64,000 bases of DNA. Source: a bacterium (GTDB lineage Bacteria > Myxococcota_A > Polyangia > Nannocystales > Nannocystaceae). The position numbers and the translations under genes are program-made. The DNA is taken from contig JANSYI010000018.1 of assembly GCA_024742475.1 (NCBI GenBank), positions 1 through 64,000 on the forward strand. The letters are read 5' to 3'. A model generated the notes under the pieces. The model had not been told where the DNA came from, made no database searches, and saw only the letters and a list, made by a program, of their open reading frames with translations. This document shows, in pieces, positions 31,601 to 40,458 of this stretch. Within the stretch, counting starts at the first letter, position 1. Every line of letters begins with the position of its first letter.

Positions 31601-34375
31601 GTGGCAAGCGGTGCCAGCGACGACGACATCGAGACGCGCCGGCTGCGAGCGTCGCTGGAGTCGAGGCTGTTCGGCGACTCGGTGGAGCCGACGCGTGCGG
31701 GGCGGTTCGAGCTTCGCGAGAGCCTCGGCGCGGGGGCGATGGGGACGGTCTACCGGGCCTTCGATCCCGACCTGCAGCGCGAGGTGGCGGTCAAGGTGCT
31801 CCGCGCGGACCTGCCAGCCGGTTCGAGCGACTGGGTCGCGCGGCTGCAGCGAGAGGCGCGAGCCCTCGCTCAGCTCAATCATCCCAACGTCGTCGAGGTG
31901 CTCGACGTCGGCGTCGAAGCCGGCGAGGTCTTCATCGCGATGGCGTACGTTCGCGGCGTCACGCTCGGTGCGTGGGCCTCGACCCAAGCGCCGGGCCCCG
32001 CTCGCTTCGCCGCGCTGGGGCGCTACGCCACGCAGGCCGCCGCTGGACTGGTCGCGGCGCACCGCGCTGGCATCGTGCACCGCGACGTCAAACCGCAGAA
32101 CATGCTGATCGGCGACGACGGCCGGCTGCGAATCGTCGACTTCGGGCTCGCGTCCGACGACGCCTCCGAGGACGCGGCGTCGGTGCTCTCGGAGGACCGA
32201 CGGGGGTCGGGCTCGGGCTCGCTCTCGCTCACCCGCACCGGGCATGCCGTCGGCACCCCGCTGTACATGGCGCCCGAGCAGTTCGACGGTCGGGCCACCC
32301 CGGCCTCGGATCAGTACGGGTTCGCGGTCGCCTTCTGGGAGGCCGCCTATGGCAGCAGGCCCTTCGACGGCCCTACCGTGCACGCCCTGCTGGCCTCGAT
32401 CGAACGCGGGCCACCACAGCACCGCAGCGATGCGATTCCTCGGTGGTTCCATCGCATCCTCGTTCGCGCCCTCGCCTACGATCCAGCCCGCCGCTACGCG
32501 TCGATGGACGACGTCCTGGAGGCGCTCAGCGGACCGAACCCCTGGGCGAGCGTGGCCCTCAGCAGCGCTGCCGCGATCGCCGTCGCCGCGGGCGTCGTGG
32601 TCGGCGGCGTACTGGGTGGCGACGCCCAGCCCACCGCATGCGACAGCGCCACGTCACGCATCGAAGGCGTGTGGACGAGCAGTCGGCAGGCCCGCCTGTC
32701 CGCCCTCCCCGGCGGAGACGACGTGGTCGCCGGCCTCGACCGGTACGCCGAGGCTTGGTCCGCCGAGCGGCGGGCGGCGTGCGAAGCAGAATCCGACGCC
32801 GCGATGCGGTGCCTCGACGACGCGGTCGAATCGCTCGATGCAATGCTGTCCGCGGCGGCCGACCTCCCCAAAGACAGCGTCGACGCGGGCCGGCTGCAAA
32901 GCGCCCTACCCGGCCTCGATTCTCTCGAGACGTGCGGCGCCGCCAAGGGCCCGAACGTTCCGCCGCCCGACGATCCCCGGGTCGCCGCGACGGTCCGCGC
33001 GCTCGAGGATGAGCGACGACGGCTCGCCGCGACGATCGAGCTCGGCGCCCCCCAAAGGACGGCGCAGTGGTCGGTCGACCTGCTCGAGCGCGCTCGCGTC
33101 ACCGACTACGACCCGCTCGTCGCGCGCGTGTTGGTCGATCGCGGGCAGAGGCTCTCGATCGACGGCGACCCCGCGGCCGCGGACGCCTTCGACGAAGCCG
33201 CCGTGCTCGCAAAGCGCAGCGGGGCATTCGACACCGCGTTCGACGCGACCTTGCGCTTGGCGTGGATGCAGGCCGACGAAGGCCGCCCCGACGAGGCCGA
33301 GCGCAGCGTCGCGGCGGCCCGGGCCATGCTCGACCGCGTCGAGGGTCCGACGGCCCAGCGTCAGGCGCAGGCGTCGCTCTTCCTGGCCGAGACGTATACG
33401 AACGCGGGGCGCTACGCCGACGCCGAAGCCGAGGCGCTGCCATGGATCGAGGAGCCCAGCATCCCCGCGATGCTCCGCATTCGCGCCACCGAATACGTCG
33501 CCCGCGCTCGCTTTCAACTCGGCCGCTACGAAGAGGCAAGAGCCGGCATGACCGACGCGCTGAAGCGCTACCGCGACGCGCTCGGACCCGACCACCCCAC
33601 CGTCGCGCGTGTCACCAACACGCTCGGCAGCATCGCGGTCGAGATGGGCGACGCGCAGGCGGCCCTCGACGCCATGCACGAGGTCGTGCGCATCGCCCAC
33701 GTCGTCGTAGGACCCGAGCATCCGATGGTGGCCAACGCCGAGGGCAACCTCGGCATTGCGTACCTGCTGCAGGGCAACATCGACCGGGCCGTGGCCGCGC
33801 AACGCCGGGCCTTGGAGATCTTCGACCGCAGCCTGCCCGAGGGTCACCGCCTCCAGATCCAGGCGCGCGTAAACCTCTCGGAGCTCGTCGACGAGGACGA
33901 GGCCGAGGCGCTGCTCGCCCGCGCCCTCACGCTCGCCGAGGCCAGCTCCGGCGCCGACGGGGTCGAAGCAACCTCGGCTCGCTCGGCGCTGGGCGAACTC
34001 TACTTGCGCACCGGCCGGGCCGCGCTCGCCCGCCGAGAGCTCCGCCGCGCACTCGAAGCGCACGAGTCCTTCGGTCGATCCCGACGCGCGCTGGTCGACC
34101 GCGCCAACCTGGCGCGTGCGCTCGTCGCCCTGGACAAGGTCGATGACGCACGCCCACTCGCCGAAGACGCGCTCGAAGAGGCAGAGGGCCTCGAGGGAGG
34201 CAGCGAATCGCAGCTGACCACGCCGCTGCTCGCGATGGCGCTCGTCGAGCAGGCCGAGGGCCACCCCGAGCGCGCCCGCGCCCTGCTCGAACGCGCCGCC
34301 GGGCTCCGCGACGCAAAGTGGCAGTCGCGAAGATCCTACGCCGCGGTGACGAAGATGTTGGCGCAAGGTTCTTAG
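31601..34375 (+). CDS. Ser/Thr protein kinase with membrane helix and TPR sensor domain
   Basis: 924 residues from GTG 31601. The Hanks-type kinase domain (about 35-310) has P-loop GAGAMGTVY (44-51 region), Lys65 in VAVKVL, Glu in the following helix, catalytic HRDVKPQN (160-167), DFG (180-182) and APE (224-226). All catalytic residues are present. One membrane helix (about 316-339, AIAVAAGVVVGGVLGG) follows. The extracytoplasmic C-terminal half holds TPR-type repeats, including the MalT/kinesin-light-chain style block LGPDHPTVARVTNTLGSIAVEMGDAQAALDAM and VGPEHPMVANAEGNLGIAYLLQGN. This is a common myxobacterial architecture. The ligand and substrates are unknown. Its stop lies only 4 bp from the convergent cytochrome gene's stop. 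Confidence 0.93.
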   Translation: MASGASDDDIETRRLRASLESRLFGDSVEPTRAGRFELRESLGAGAMGTVYRAFDPDLQREVAVKVLRADLPAGSSDWVARLQREARALAQLNHPNVVEVLDVGVEAGEVFIAMAYVRGVTLGAWASTQAPGPARFAALGRYATQAAAGLVAAHRAGIVHRDVKPQNMLIGDDGRLRIVDFGLASDDASEDAASVLSEDRRGSGSGSLSLTRTGHAVGTPLYMAPEQFDGRATPASDQYGFAVAFWEAAYGSRPFDGPTVHALLASIERGPPQHRSDAIPRWFHRILVRALAYDPARRYASMDDVLEALSGPNPWASVALSSAAAIAVAAGVVVGGVLGGDAQPTACDSATSRIEGVWTSSRQARLSALPGGDDVVAGLDRYAEAWSAERRAACEAESDAAMRCLDDAVESLDAMLSAAADLPKDSVDAGRLQSALPGLDSLETCGAAKGPNVPPPDDPRVAATVRALEDERRRLAATIELGAPQRTAQWSVDLLERARVTDYDPLVARVLVDRGQRLSIDGDPAAADAFDEAAVLAKRSGAFDTAFDATLRLAWMQADEGRPDEAERSVAAARAMLDRVEGPTAQRQAQASLFLAETYTNAGRYADAEAEALPWIEEPSIPAMLRIRATEYVARARFQLGRYEEARAGMTDALKRYRDALGPDHPTVARVTNTLGSIAVEMGDAQAALDAMHEVVRIAHVVVGPEHPMVANAEGNLGIAYLLQGNIDRAVAAQRRALEIFDRSLPEGHRLQIQARVNLSELVDEDEAEALLARALTLAEASSGADGVEATSARSALGELYLRTGRAALARRELRRALEAHESFGRSRRALVDRANLARALVALDKVDDARPLAEDALEEAEGLEGGSESQLTTPLLAMALVEQAEGHPERARALLERAAGLRDAKWQSRRSYAAVTKMLAQGS

Positions 34376-34379
34376 ATGC

Positions 34380-35534
34380 TCACTCGCACGGATCGCCGGG
34401 CAGCTGCGCGATCCAGTCTTCGATGAGCTCCACCCCGAACGCATCGGCGAGCAGGTTGGGCACCTCCGGCATCTTCACCGCCGGGTCGGTGCTCGCCATG
34501 CGAAACGGAACGAAGCTCTGCTCGGGGTGACCGGGCCAGATGTCGTAGCGGGCGCCCCCGGAGGACGGCGCAAGCGCGCCCGGCTTCTTGCACACCCCGT
34601 ATTGCGCCGGCACGTCGATCCAGGCCGACAGCCGCAGCCCGGTGCCTTCGGCCAGGCCTCCCTCTCGGTGACAGTGCGCGCAGTTGCCATGCAGGTAGGA
34701 TCGCGCCCGCGCGTCGATCGGCGCGTCCCCGGCCGGGTCGACCAGCGCGGGCAGTTGGGCCGCAGCCGGCACCTCCCGGGCGAAGTACCCCTGCTCCGCG
34801 AGCCAGTCGATCTGCAGGGCGGCCTCCTCCCCGCCCATCGCCCACCGCGTGTTCATCTGACGCGTGGTCGGCCCGAGGATGACCGTCTGGTCGTCATGGC
34901 GGTGGCAGGTCTCGCAGAGGTTTTCGTCGGGCACCAGGTACAGCTGCGATCCCGGCTGCCCCGAGGCGTCGACGTAGTCGAGCACCACGTCCGCACCTGC
35001 CCGGCTGCGCACCGCCTCGGTCTGCGCGTCGTTCCACACGTAGACGTAGCCTTGCCACCGCCCCGCGGCCTCGTGCACGAGCAGCCGCGTCTCGACGTAG
35101 CGGAGGTCTTCTGCCTCGCCGCGATCGAGGTCGAAGGCGAACGTCTTGATCAGCACCGAGCCCACCGGAAACGACCACGCACCCTGCTCGGAAAACTCGA
35201 TCGTCGCCCCCTGTGGGATCGCGAAGAAGCGGCCCTTGTCCGCCGCGTCGGCCCAAAGCGGCGCCGCGACCGTGAACCCGACCACCCCCGCGTTGGGGAC
35301 CTGCTCGCGAAGCGGCCCCACGAAGAAGCCGTACGCCGAGAGCGTCTCGAGCGGATAGGTCGCGACGTCGAGGTTCACGGGGTCCGCAGGCCCTCCCGTA
35401 CCGGTGCCCGTCTCGCCTCCCGAACTCTCCGCCTCGGCGCCCGAGGAGCCCTGCAACGTCTGCGGCGCATCGACGGGCTCGCCGCAGCCGAGGGCCAGCC
35501 CCCAAAGCGGGAGCATGAAGTGCAGGACCCGCAT
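34380..35534 (-). CDS. diheme c-type cytochrome-like lipoprotein (SO2930 family)
   Basis: 384 residues from ATG 35534. The signal MRVLHFMLPLWGLALGC has Cys at 17, followed by a Ser/Gly/Glu/Thr linker. Conserved blocks of the SO2930-type family are visible: LSAYGFFVGPL, NAGVVGFTVAAPLWADAADKGRF, GAWSFPVGSVLIKTFAFDL, YVYVWNDAQTEA. Two haem-binding CxxCH motifs are present: CETCH (207-211) and CAHCH (285-289). It is predicted to hold two covalent haems outside the cytoplasm and take part in electron transfer. The redox partner is unknown. The beta-propeller partner often linked to this family is not in the window. It is divergent from aroC, with 91 bp between starts. Confidence 0.88.
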   Translation of the reverse strand: MRVLHFMLPLWGLALGCGEPVDAPQTLQGSSGAEAESSGGETGTGTGGPADPVNLDVATYPLETLSAYGFFVGPLREQVPNAGVVGFTVAAPLWADAADKGRFFAIPQGATIEFSEQGAWSFPVGSVLIKTFAFDLDRGEAEDLRYVETRLLVHEAAGRWQGYVYVWNDAQTEAVRSRAGADVVLDYVDASGQPGSQLYLVPDENLCETCHRHDDQTVILGPTTRQMNTRWAMGGEEAALQIDWLAEQGYFAREVPAAAQLPALVDPAGDAPIDARARSYLHGNCAHCHREGGLAEGTGLRLSAWIDVPAQYGVCKKPGALAPSSGGARYDIWPGHPEQSFVPFRMASTDPAVKMPEVPNLLADAFGVELIEDWIAQLPGDPCE

Positions 35535-35625
35535 GCGCGACGAGTCTATCAAGGCGCGCAGCCGGAGCCTCGAGCGCGCGCCGCACCGGGCCACACGGCC
35601 ATCCTCGCTCGGGTAGACTCCGCCC

Positions 35626-36747
35626 GTGGCAGGGAGCTCCTTCGGCAAGCGCTTCGTCGTCACCACCTTTGGCGAGTCCCACGGTGGTGCCGTCGGCGTG
35701 GTCGTCGATGGCTGCCCGGCGGGTCACGCCTTCTCCCACGACGCGATCACGGCTCAGCTTCAGCGCCGCCGGCCGGGGCAGAGCCGACTCACCTCCAGTC
35801 GCGCCGAAGCGGACGCAGTCGAGGTGCTCTCCGGCGTGGACCCGACCACGGGCAAGACGCTCGGCACGCCGATTGCGATGACCGTCGGCAACAAGGACAC
35901 GAAGAGTCATCACTACCAAGAGCTCGCGAAACTCTATCGGCCTTCCCACGCCGACTACACCTACGACGCGAAGTTCGGGGTCCGCTTCGTCGCGGGCGGC
36001 GGCCGGGCCTCAGCGCGCGAGACCGTGGGGCGCGTGGCCGCGGGCGCGCTCGCCGAAGATCTACTCGCGACCGCCGGCGTGCAGATCGTCGCGTGGGTCG
36101 ACAGCGTGGCCGACGTGCATGCAGGCGCCATCGACCGCGAGACGCTCACCCGCGAAGCGGTCGACGCCACCCCCGTCCGCTGCCCCGACCTCGAGGCAGC
36201 CGCGAAGATGGAGGCGTGCATCGAGGCCGCTCGCAAAGACGGCGACACCGTCGGCGGCGTCATCCGATGCGTGGCGCGTGCCGTCCCCCTCGGCTTGGGT
36301 GAGCCGGTCTTCGACAAGCTCACCGCCGACCTCGCCCACGCCATGATGAGCCTGCCCGCCACCCGCGGCTTCGAGATCGGCGAGGGCTTCGCCGCCACGC
36401 GCATGCGCGGCACCGCCCACAACGACCCGTTCGAGCCCGACCCCGAGCGGACCCACGGCGGCGACGGCATTCGCACCCGCACCAACCACTCCGGCGGCGT
36501 TCAAGGCGGAATCTCCAACGGCGAAACGATCGTCTTCGCGGTGGCGTTCAAACCGGTGGCCACCGTGTTCGTCCCTCAAGACACCGTGGACCGCGACGGC
36601 AACCCCGCGATCTACAAGGCGCGCGGGCGACATGATCCCTGCGTCCTGCCGCGCGCGGTCCCCATGGTCGAGGCGATGGCTGCCCTGACGCTATGCGACC
36701 ACTGGCTACGACACGCGAGCTCCCGCCTCGAGGACCTGCACCGGTGA
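35626..36747 (+). CDS. aroC: chorismate synthase
   Basis: 373 residues from GTG 35626 (MAGSSFGKRFVVTTFGESHGG). Chorismate synthase converts EPSP to chorismate with reduced FMN, the last step of the shikimate pathway. All three family signatures are visible: GESHGGAVGVVVDGCPAG near the N-terminus, GGGRASARETVGRVAAGALA, and a C-terminal RTNHSGGVQGGISNGE block with a following KPVATV segment. The length is normal. The stop overlaps the next gene's GTG start (GTGA). It leads an apparent operon with proB and proA. Confidence 0.96.
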   Translation: MAGSSFGKRFVVTTFGESHGGAVGVVVDGCPAGHAFSHDAITAQLQRRRPGQSRLTSSRAEADAVEVLSGVDPTTGKTLGTPIAMTVGNKDTKSHHYQELAKLYRPSHADYTYDAKFGVRFVAGGGRASARETVGRVAAGALAEDLLATAGVQIVAWVDSVADVHAGAIDRETLTREAVDATPVRCPDLEAAAKMEACIEAARKDGDTVGGVIRCVARAVPLGLGEPVFDKLTADLAHAMMSLPATRGFEIGEGFAATRMRGTAHNDPFEPDPERTHGGDGIRTRTNHSGGVQGGISNGETIVFAVAFKPVATVFVPQDTVDRDGNPAIYKARGRHDPCVLPRAVPMVEAMAALTLCDHWLRHASSRLEDLHR

Positions 36748-37322
36748 GCCTTCGCGTCATCGACGGAGGCGGCGACGGCAGCGAAGCCCGCGCCCTCGCG
36801 CCGGGTGCCCCGCCCTCCCCTGGACCGTGCCCCAACGACCTCGCCCAGCACCTGCAGCACGGCGAGGTGCTGGTGTGGTGGAACGAGAAGCGCCGCGTAC
36901 AGTTCGGTCTCGCAGGCATCACCCTCGGCGCTGCCGCGATCGCGCTGCTCATGGTCACCGGCTTCGCCCCCACCTTCTGGTCCCAACCGATCGCCGACCT
37001 GTGGCGCCCGGTGCTGGCGCTGCTCTCGCCCACCCTCGTCGTGCTCGTCCGCGAGTGGACGGCCCGCACCGCGCTCATGGTCACCGACAACGCCATCATC
37101 GAGGTGCCCCTGCGAGGTGGACCGCGGCGGCTCGCTCTGCCCCGCATCCTGTCGGTCAAGCGCGACTGGCTGCGCGGGGGCCTGCGCGTCGACGGGCCCA
37201 ACACAACCGTACGCGTCCCCACCTCACTCATGGAAGAGTCCGGCAAGGCCGTTCGGTCCCGCCGGGGCGGACGCATCCGCATCTCCGACGACGTCAGCGA
37301 CCCGCTGCGCTGGCTGAGCTGA
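36744..37322 (+). CDS. membrane protein with C-terminal PH-like region
   Basis: 192 residues from GTG 36744, overlapping the aroC stop. After a Gly/Pro-rich N-terminus come LAQHLQHGEVLVWWNEKRRVQFGL, two membrane helices (about 55-76 and 90-108) and a soluble C-terminus with strands AALMVTDNAIIEVPL, RRLALPRILSVKRDW and a final basic stretch. The text 'GE.LVW...' before two helices and 'T..AI.......L..I..V' after them is typical of bacterial PH-domain (bPH2) membrane proteins. No enzymatic role can be inferred. It sits between aroC and proB, so it is cotranscribed but not functionally linked in an obvious way. Confidence 0.72.
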   Translation: MSLRVIDGGGDGSEARALAPGAPPSPGPCPNDLAQHLQHGEVLVWWNEKRRVQFGLAGITLGAAAIALLMVTGFAPTFWSQPIADLWRPVLALLSPTLVVLVREWTARTALMVTDNAIIEVPLRGGPRRLALPRILSVKRDWLRGGLRVDGPNTTVRVPTSLMEESGKAVRSRRGGRIRISDDVSDPLRWLS

Positions 37323-37340
37323 GCGGGTACGCTCCGAGAG

Positions 37341-38495
37341 GTGAGCGCCACCCGTACGCAGCTCCGTTCCGCGCGACGCGTCGTCGTCAAGCTCGGCACC
37401 GGCGTCGTCACCCACGACGGTGAAGGCGTCGCGCTCGGGCGCCTGCACGGCATCGTCGAGGACCTCGCGCGGCTGCGCGCCTCAGGCACCGAGGTGTTGC
37501 TGGTGAGCAGCGGATCGGTCTCGATGGGTGCCAAGGCCCTCGGTCTCTCGGAGCGACCGCGTTCTCTTGGCGTCCGCCAGGCGTGCGCTGCGGTCGGCCA
37601 AGGTCAGCTGCTCTCGCTGTACAGCCAAGCGTTCGGACAGCTGGATGTCACGGTGGCCCAAGTGCTGCTCACACAGGACGACCTTCGCGACCGCGACCGC
37701 GCGCTGTGCCTGCGAACCACCCTGCTGCGGCTGCTCGAGCTCGGCACCGTCCCCGTGCTCAACGAGAACGACAGCGTTTCGGTTCGCGAACTCGTCGAGC
37801 ACCGCAAGGAGACGCTACAGGGCTTTGGCGACAACGATGGCCTCTCCGCCCTGGTCGCGGTCGCAATCGACGCGGACGCACTGGTCTTGCTCACCGACGT
37901 CGATGGCCTGCATACGGCCAACCCCTCGCTCGACCCGGACGCGCAGCGCATCGAGTCCTTGCAAGGTATCGACGAGGCCACGCGGCGGCGCGCCAGAGGT
38001 GGCTCGGCCACGGGGACCGGCGGTATGGCGAGCAAGCTCGGCGCAGCCGCCCTTGCGACCGATGCCGGCATTCCGACGCTCATCGTCGACGGCAAGGCGC
38101 CCGCGATCGTCTCCCGCGTCCTCGCGGGCGAGTCGGTCGGCACTGCCGTGTGGCCTCGCGACCGCAAGTCCTCGCGGCGCCGGCACATCGCGGTGGCGGC
38201 TCCCCACCGCGGAGCCCTGGTCGCCAACCCTGGGGCGCTCGAGGCCCTGCGTGCCCACAAGGCGTCGCTGCTCCCCGTCGGCGTCGTCGAGGTGCACGGC
38301 ACCTTCGCGCGCGGCGACGTCGTGGAGCTTCGCGACGGCTCCGGACGGGTGCATGGACGCGGTCTGGTCAACTACGACGCCGATGCGTGCCGTGCGATCG
38401 CGGGCCAGCAGAGCACGGAGATCGCAGGCATCCTCGGCTATCGCGGGTACGACGCGGTCATCACCCGCGACAACCTCGCGCTCACGGACGTCTGA
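37341..38495 (+). CDS. proB: glutamate 5-kinase with PUA domain
   Basis: 384 residues from GTG 37341. The amino-acid-kinase domain shows RRVVVKLGTGVVTHDG, EVLLVSSGSVSMGAKALGL, VLNENDSV, FGDNDGLSALVAVAIDADALVLLTDVDGL and the GGSATGTGGMASKLGAAALATDAG block that binds ATP. A C-terminal PUA domain (about 280-384) includes GALVANPGALEAL and YDADACRAIAG. It phosphorylates glutamate, the first committed step to proline, and is usually inhibited by proline. The proA start lies 2 bp after its stop. Confidence 0.95.
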   Translation: MSATRTQLRSARRVVVKLGTGVVTHDGEGVALGRLHGIVEDLARLRASGTEVLLVSSGSVSMGAKALGLSERPRSLGVRQACAAVGQGQLLSLYSQAFGQLDVTVAQVLLTQDDLRDRDRALCLRTTLLRLLELGTVPVLNENDSVSVRELVEHRKETLQGFGDNDGLSALVAVAIDADALVLLTDVDGLHTANPSLDPDAQRIESLQGIDEATRRRARGGSATGTGGMASKLGAAALATDAGIPTLIVDGKAPAIVSRVLAGESVGTAVWPRDRKSSRRRHIAVAAPHRGALVANPGALEALRAHKASLLPVGVVEVHGTFARGDVVELRDGSGRVHGRGLVNYDADACRAIAGQQSTEIAGILGYRGYDAVITRDNLALTDV

Positions 38496-38497
38496 GA

Positions 38498-39793
38498 ATG
38501 AACGACTCTTCGATCCCCGCACGCCTCCGGGCGGCCAAGGCCGCCGGTCTCGCACTGAGCCACGCGCCCCCGGGCGAGCGCCGCGAAGTCTTGCTCGCGA
38601 TGGCCGACACCTTGTGCGACCCGGCCGTGCGCGCGTCGCTGAAACAGGCCAACGACGCCGACGTCGCCGACGCAGAGGCGGCCCGGGCCCGCGGAGAGCT
38701 CAGCGACGCGCTCGTCCGTCGCCTGGTGCTCACCACCGCCAAGCTCGACGTCCTCGCCGAGGGCCTGCGTCAGCTGGCCGCCCAGGACGACCTGGTCGGT
38801 CGCGTGCTGGAGTCGCGCGAGCTCGACGACGGCCTGGTCCTGCGCCGCGAGTCATGCCCTCTGGGCGTGCTCGGCATCGTCTTCGAGGCCCGCCCCGACG
38901 CCGTGCCGCAGATCGTGGGTCTCGCCCTGCGGACGGGCAACGCGATCGCCCTCAAGGGAGGCCGCGAGGCCACGCGCAGCAACGCGGCGATGGTCGACGC
39001 GCTGCATGGGGCGCTCGAGCGCGTCGGACTCGATCCCGCCCTCGTCGCGCTGCTCGAGGGCCGCGCGGAGGTCTCGGAGCTCCTTGAGCAGCAGGGCCTG
39101 GTCGACCTCGTCATCGCACGTGGCAGCGCCGGCTTCGTAGACCACGTGATGCAGACATCGAAGGTGCCCGTCGTCGGACACGCCGAGGGCCTCTGCCACA
39201 TCTTCTTGCACGGCTCGGCCGACCCCGCCATGGCGGCCGCGGTGGTGCGCGACGCCAAGACCGACTACCCCGCGGCTTGCAACGCCGTCGAGACGCTGCT
39301 TTGGGAGCCCGGCGCCGAAGAGGCGCTGCTGCGCACGGTCGAGGAGCTTCAGGCGCACGCGGTGACCGTCCGCGGCTGCGAGCATACCCGCGCCGTCTGC
39401 CCCGTGGACGAGGCCACCGACGCGGACTGGGACGCCGAATACGGCGACCTCGTGCTCTCGGTGTGCCGCGTCGATGGTCTGGGTGGGGCGCTCGAGCACA
39501 TCGAACGCCACGGTTCACGCCACACCGAGTGCATCCTCGCCGCCGACCAATCCGCAGCGGATCAGTTCATCGCCCGCGTGGATGCGGCGTGCGTGTTTCA
39601 CAACGCCAGCACACGCTTCGCAGACGGCTATCGCTTCGGCCTGGGCGCCGAGGTCGGAATCAGCACCCAGAAGCTGCACGCCCGCGGGCCCGTCGGTGTC
39701 GGGGGGCTGGTCACCTATCGCTGGCTCCTTCGCGGTGAGGGCCAGGTCGCGTCCGACTACGGACCAGGCAAGCGCAGCTTCAAGTTCAGCTGA
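38498..39793 (+). CDS. proA: glutamate-5-semialdehyde dehydrogenase
   Basis: 431 residues from ATG 38498 (MNDSSIPARLRAAKAAGLAL). It reduces gamma-glutamyl phosphate to the semialdehyde with NADPH, the second step of proline synthesis. Family features are GVLGIVFEARPDAVPQIVGLALRTGNAIALKGGREA, VIARGSAGFVDHVMQTSKVPVVGHAEGLCHIF, the catalytic Cys261 in YPAACNAVETLL, and HNASTRFADGYRFGLGAEVGISTQKLHARGPVG. A long frame upstream in the same phase shadows proB. It is coupled to proB, which passes on the unstable acyl phosphate. A terminator-like hairpin follows 5 bp after the stop. Confidence 0.96.
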   Translation: MNDSSIPARLRAAKAAGLALSHAPPGERREVLLAMADTLCDPAVRASLKQANDADVADAEAARARGELSDALVRRLVLTTAKLDVLAEGLRQLAAQDDLVGRVLESRELDDGLVLRRESCPLGVLGIVFEARPDAVPQIVGLALRTGNAIALKGGREATRSNAAMVDALHGALERVGLDPALVALLEGRAEVSELLEQQGLVDLVIARGSAGFVDHVMQTSKVPVVGHAEGLCHIFLHGSADPAMAAAVVRDAKTDYPAACNAVETLLWEPGAEEALLRTVEELQAHAVTVRGCEHTRAVCPVDEATDADWDAEYGDLVLSVCRVDGLGGALEHIERHGSRHTECILAADQSAADQFIARVDAACVFHNASTRFADGYRFGLGAEVGISTQKLHARGPVGVGGLVTYRWLLRGEGQVASDYGPGKRSFKFS

Positions 39794-39798
39794 ACGAA

Positions 39799-39825
39799 GA
39801 AAGGGGACCCCGAAGGCCCCCTTTC
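39799..39825. terminator. bidirectional hairpin terminator between proA and hpf
   Basis: GAAAGGGG (39799-39806) pairs perfectly with CCCCTTTC (39818-39825) around an 11-nt loop that contains further GGG/CCC pairing. It lies right after the proA stop and 23 bp before the end of the convergent hpf gene. It is A/T-flanked on both sides, so it could end transcripts from either direction. Confidence 0.75.
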
Positions 39826-39847
39826 GCGCATCACCTCGGACCGAAGC

Positions 39848-40216
39848 TCAGGTGGCGAGGACTTCCGAGATGCGCATGCCGGAGTGGGACGTCGAGGCGT
39901 TGCGCTTGCGGGAGTACGAGCGGAGGCGACGCTGTGCCGCTGCGAACGCGTCACGCAGAGCGATGCCCAGGTCCTCGTGGTCGTGGTTTTGAGGATCACG
40001 GTTCACGACGATCGTCTCGGAGGGGACCTTGACCTCGACTGTGACGTGATACGTGTGGCCTTTGGCTTGTTTCTTGTGGGGGGACTCAACGACGACCCTG
40101 CATCCTGTGATGCGGTCGAACATCCGGTCCAGCTTTCCAGCCTTCGCCCGGATGCGCTCTTCGACTTCGGGGGTTCGGTTGACGTTGCGGAACACAATCT
40201 CCAATGGCAGCTTCAT
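39848..40216 (-). CDS. hpf: ribosome hibernation-promoting factor, short HPF/RaiA type
   Basis: 122 residues from ATG 40216 (MKLPLEIVFRNVNRTPEVEE). It has the S30AE/RaiA fold: IRAKAGKLDRMFDRITGCRVVVESPHKKQAKGHTYHVTVEVKVP then VNRDPQNHDHEDLGIALRDAFAAAQRRLRSY. It binds the 30S decoding region to inactivate or protect ribosomes under stress. Only the N-terminal domain is present, without the dimerising C-terminal domain of long HPF. A good ribosome site (AAGGGAAGG) precedes this ATG, which supports it over the longer frame to 40294. Upstream, 40217-40458 holds no gene and should contain its promoter. Confidence 0.85.
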   Translation of the reverse strand: MKLPLEIVFRNVNRTPEVEERIRAKAGKLDRMFDRITGCRVVVESPHKKQAKGHTYHVTVEVKVPSETIVVNRDPQNHDHEDLGIALRDAFAAAQRRLRSYSRKRNASTSHSGMRISEVLAT

Positions 40217-40458
40217 GCGCCTTCCCTTCGCGAACGGTGAGCGGGCGGCGACGCCGACCATTCGACGCCTCCGATCCGCTGCCCACCAGTCCACCAGCTC
40301 GCTGGGCCGCCGCCAAGGCGACCTCCGCCCTACCTCGGAGCACGTCGGCCCCCGGCTGCTCGACCTGGCCGTGATCCCAGACGGAAACGACTTGGCATCG
40401 CCCCGGTGCGAAACGAGCTTCGCGCCTCGGTCTGCACCGGGCCGGGGGGTTCGGCCCG

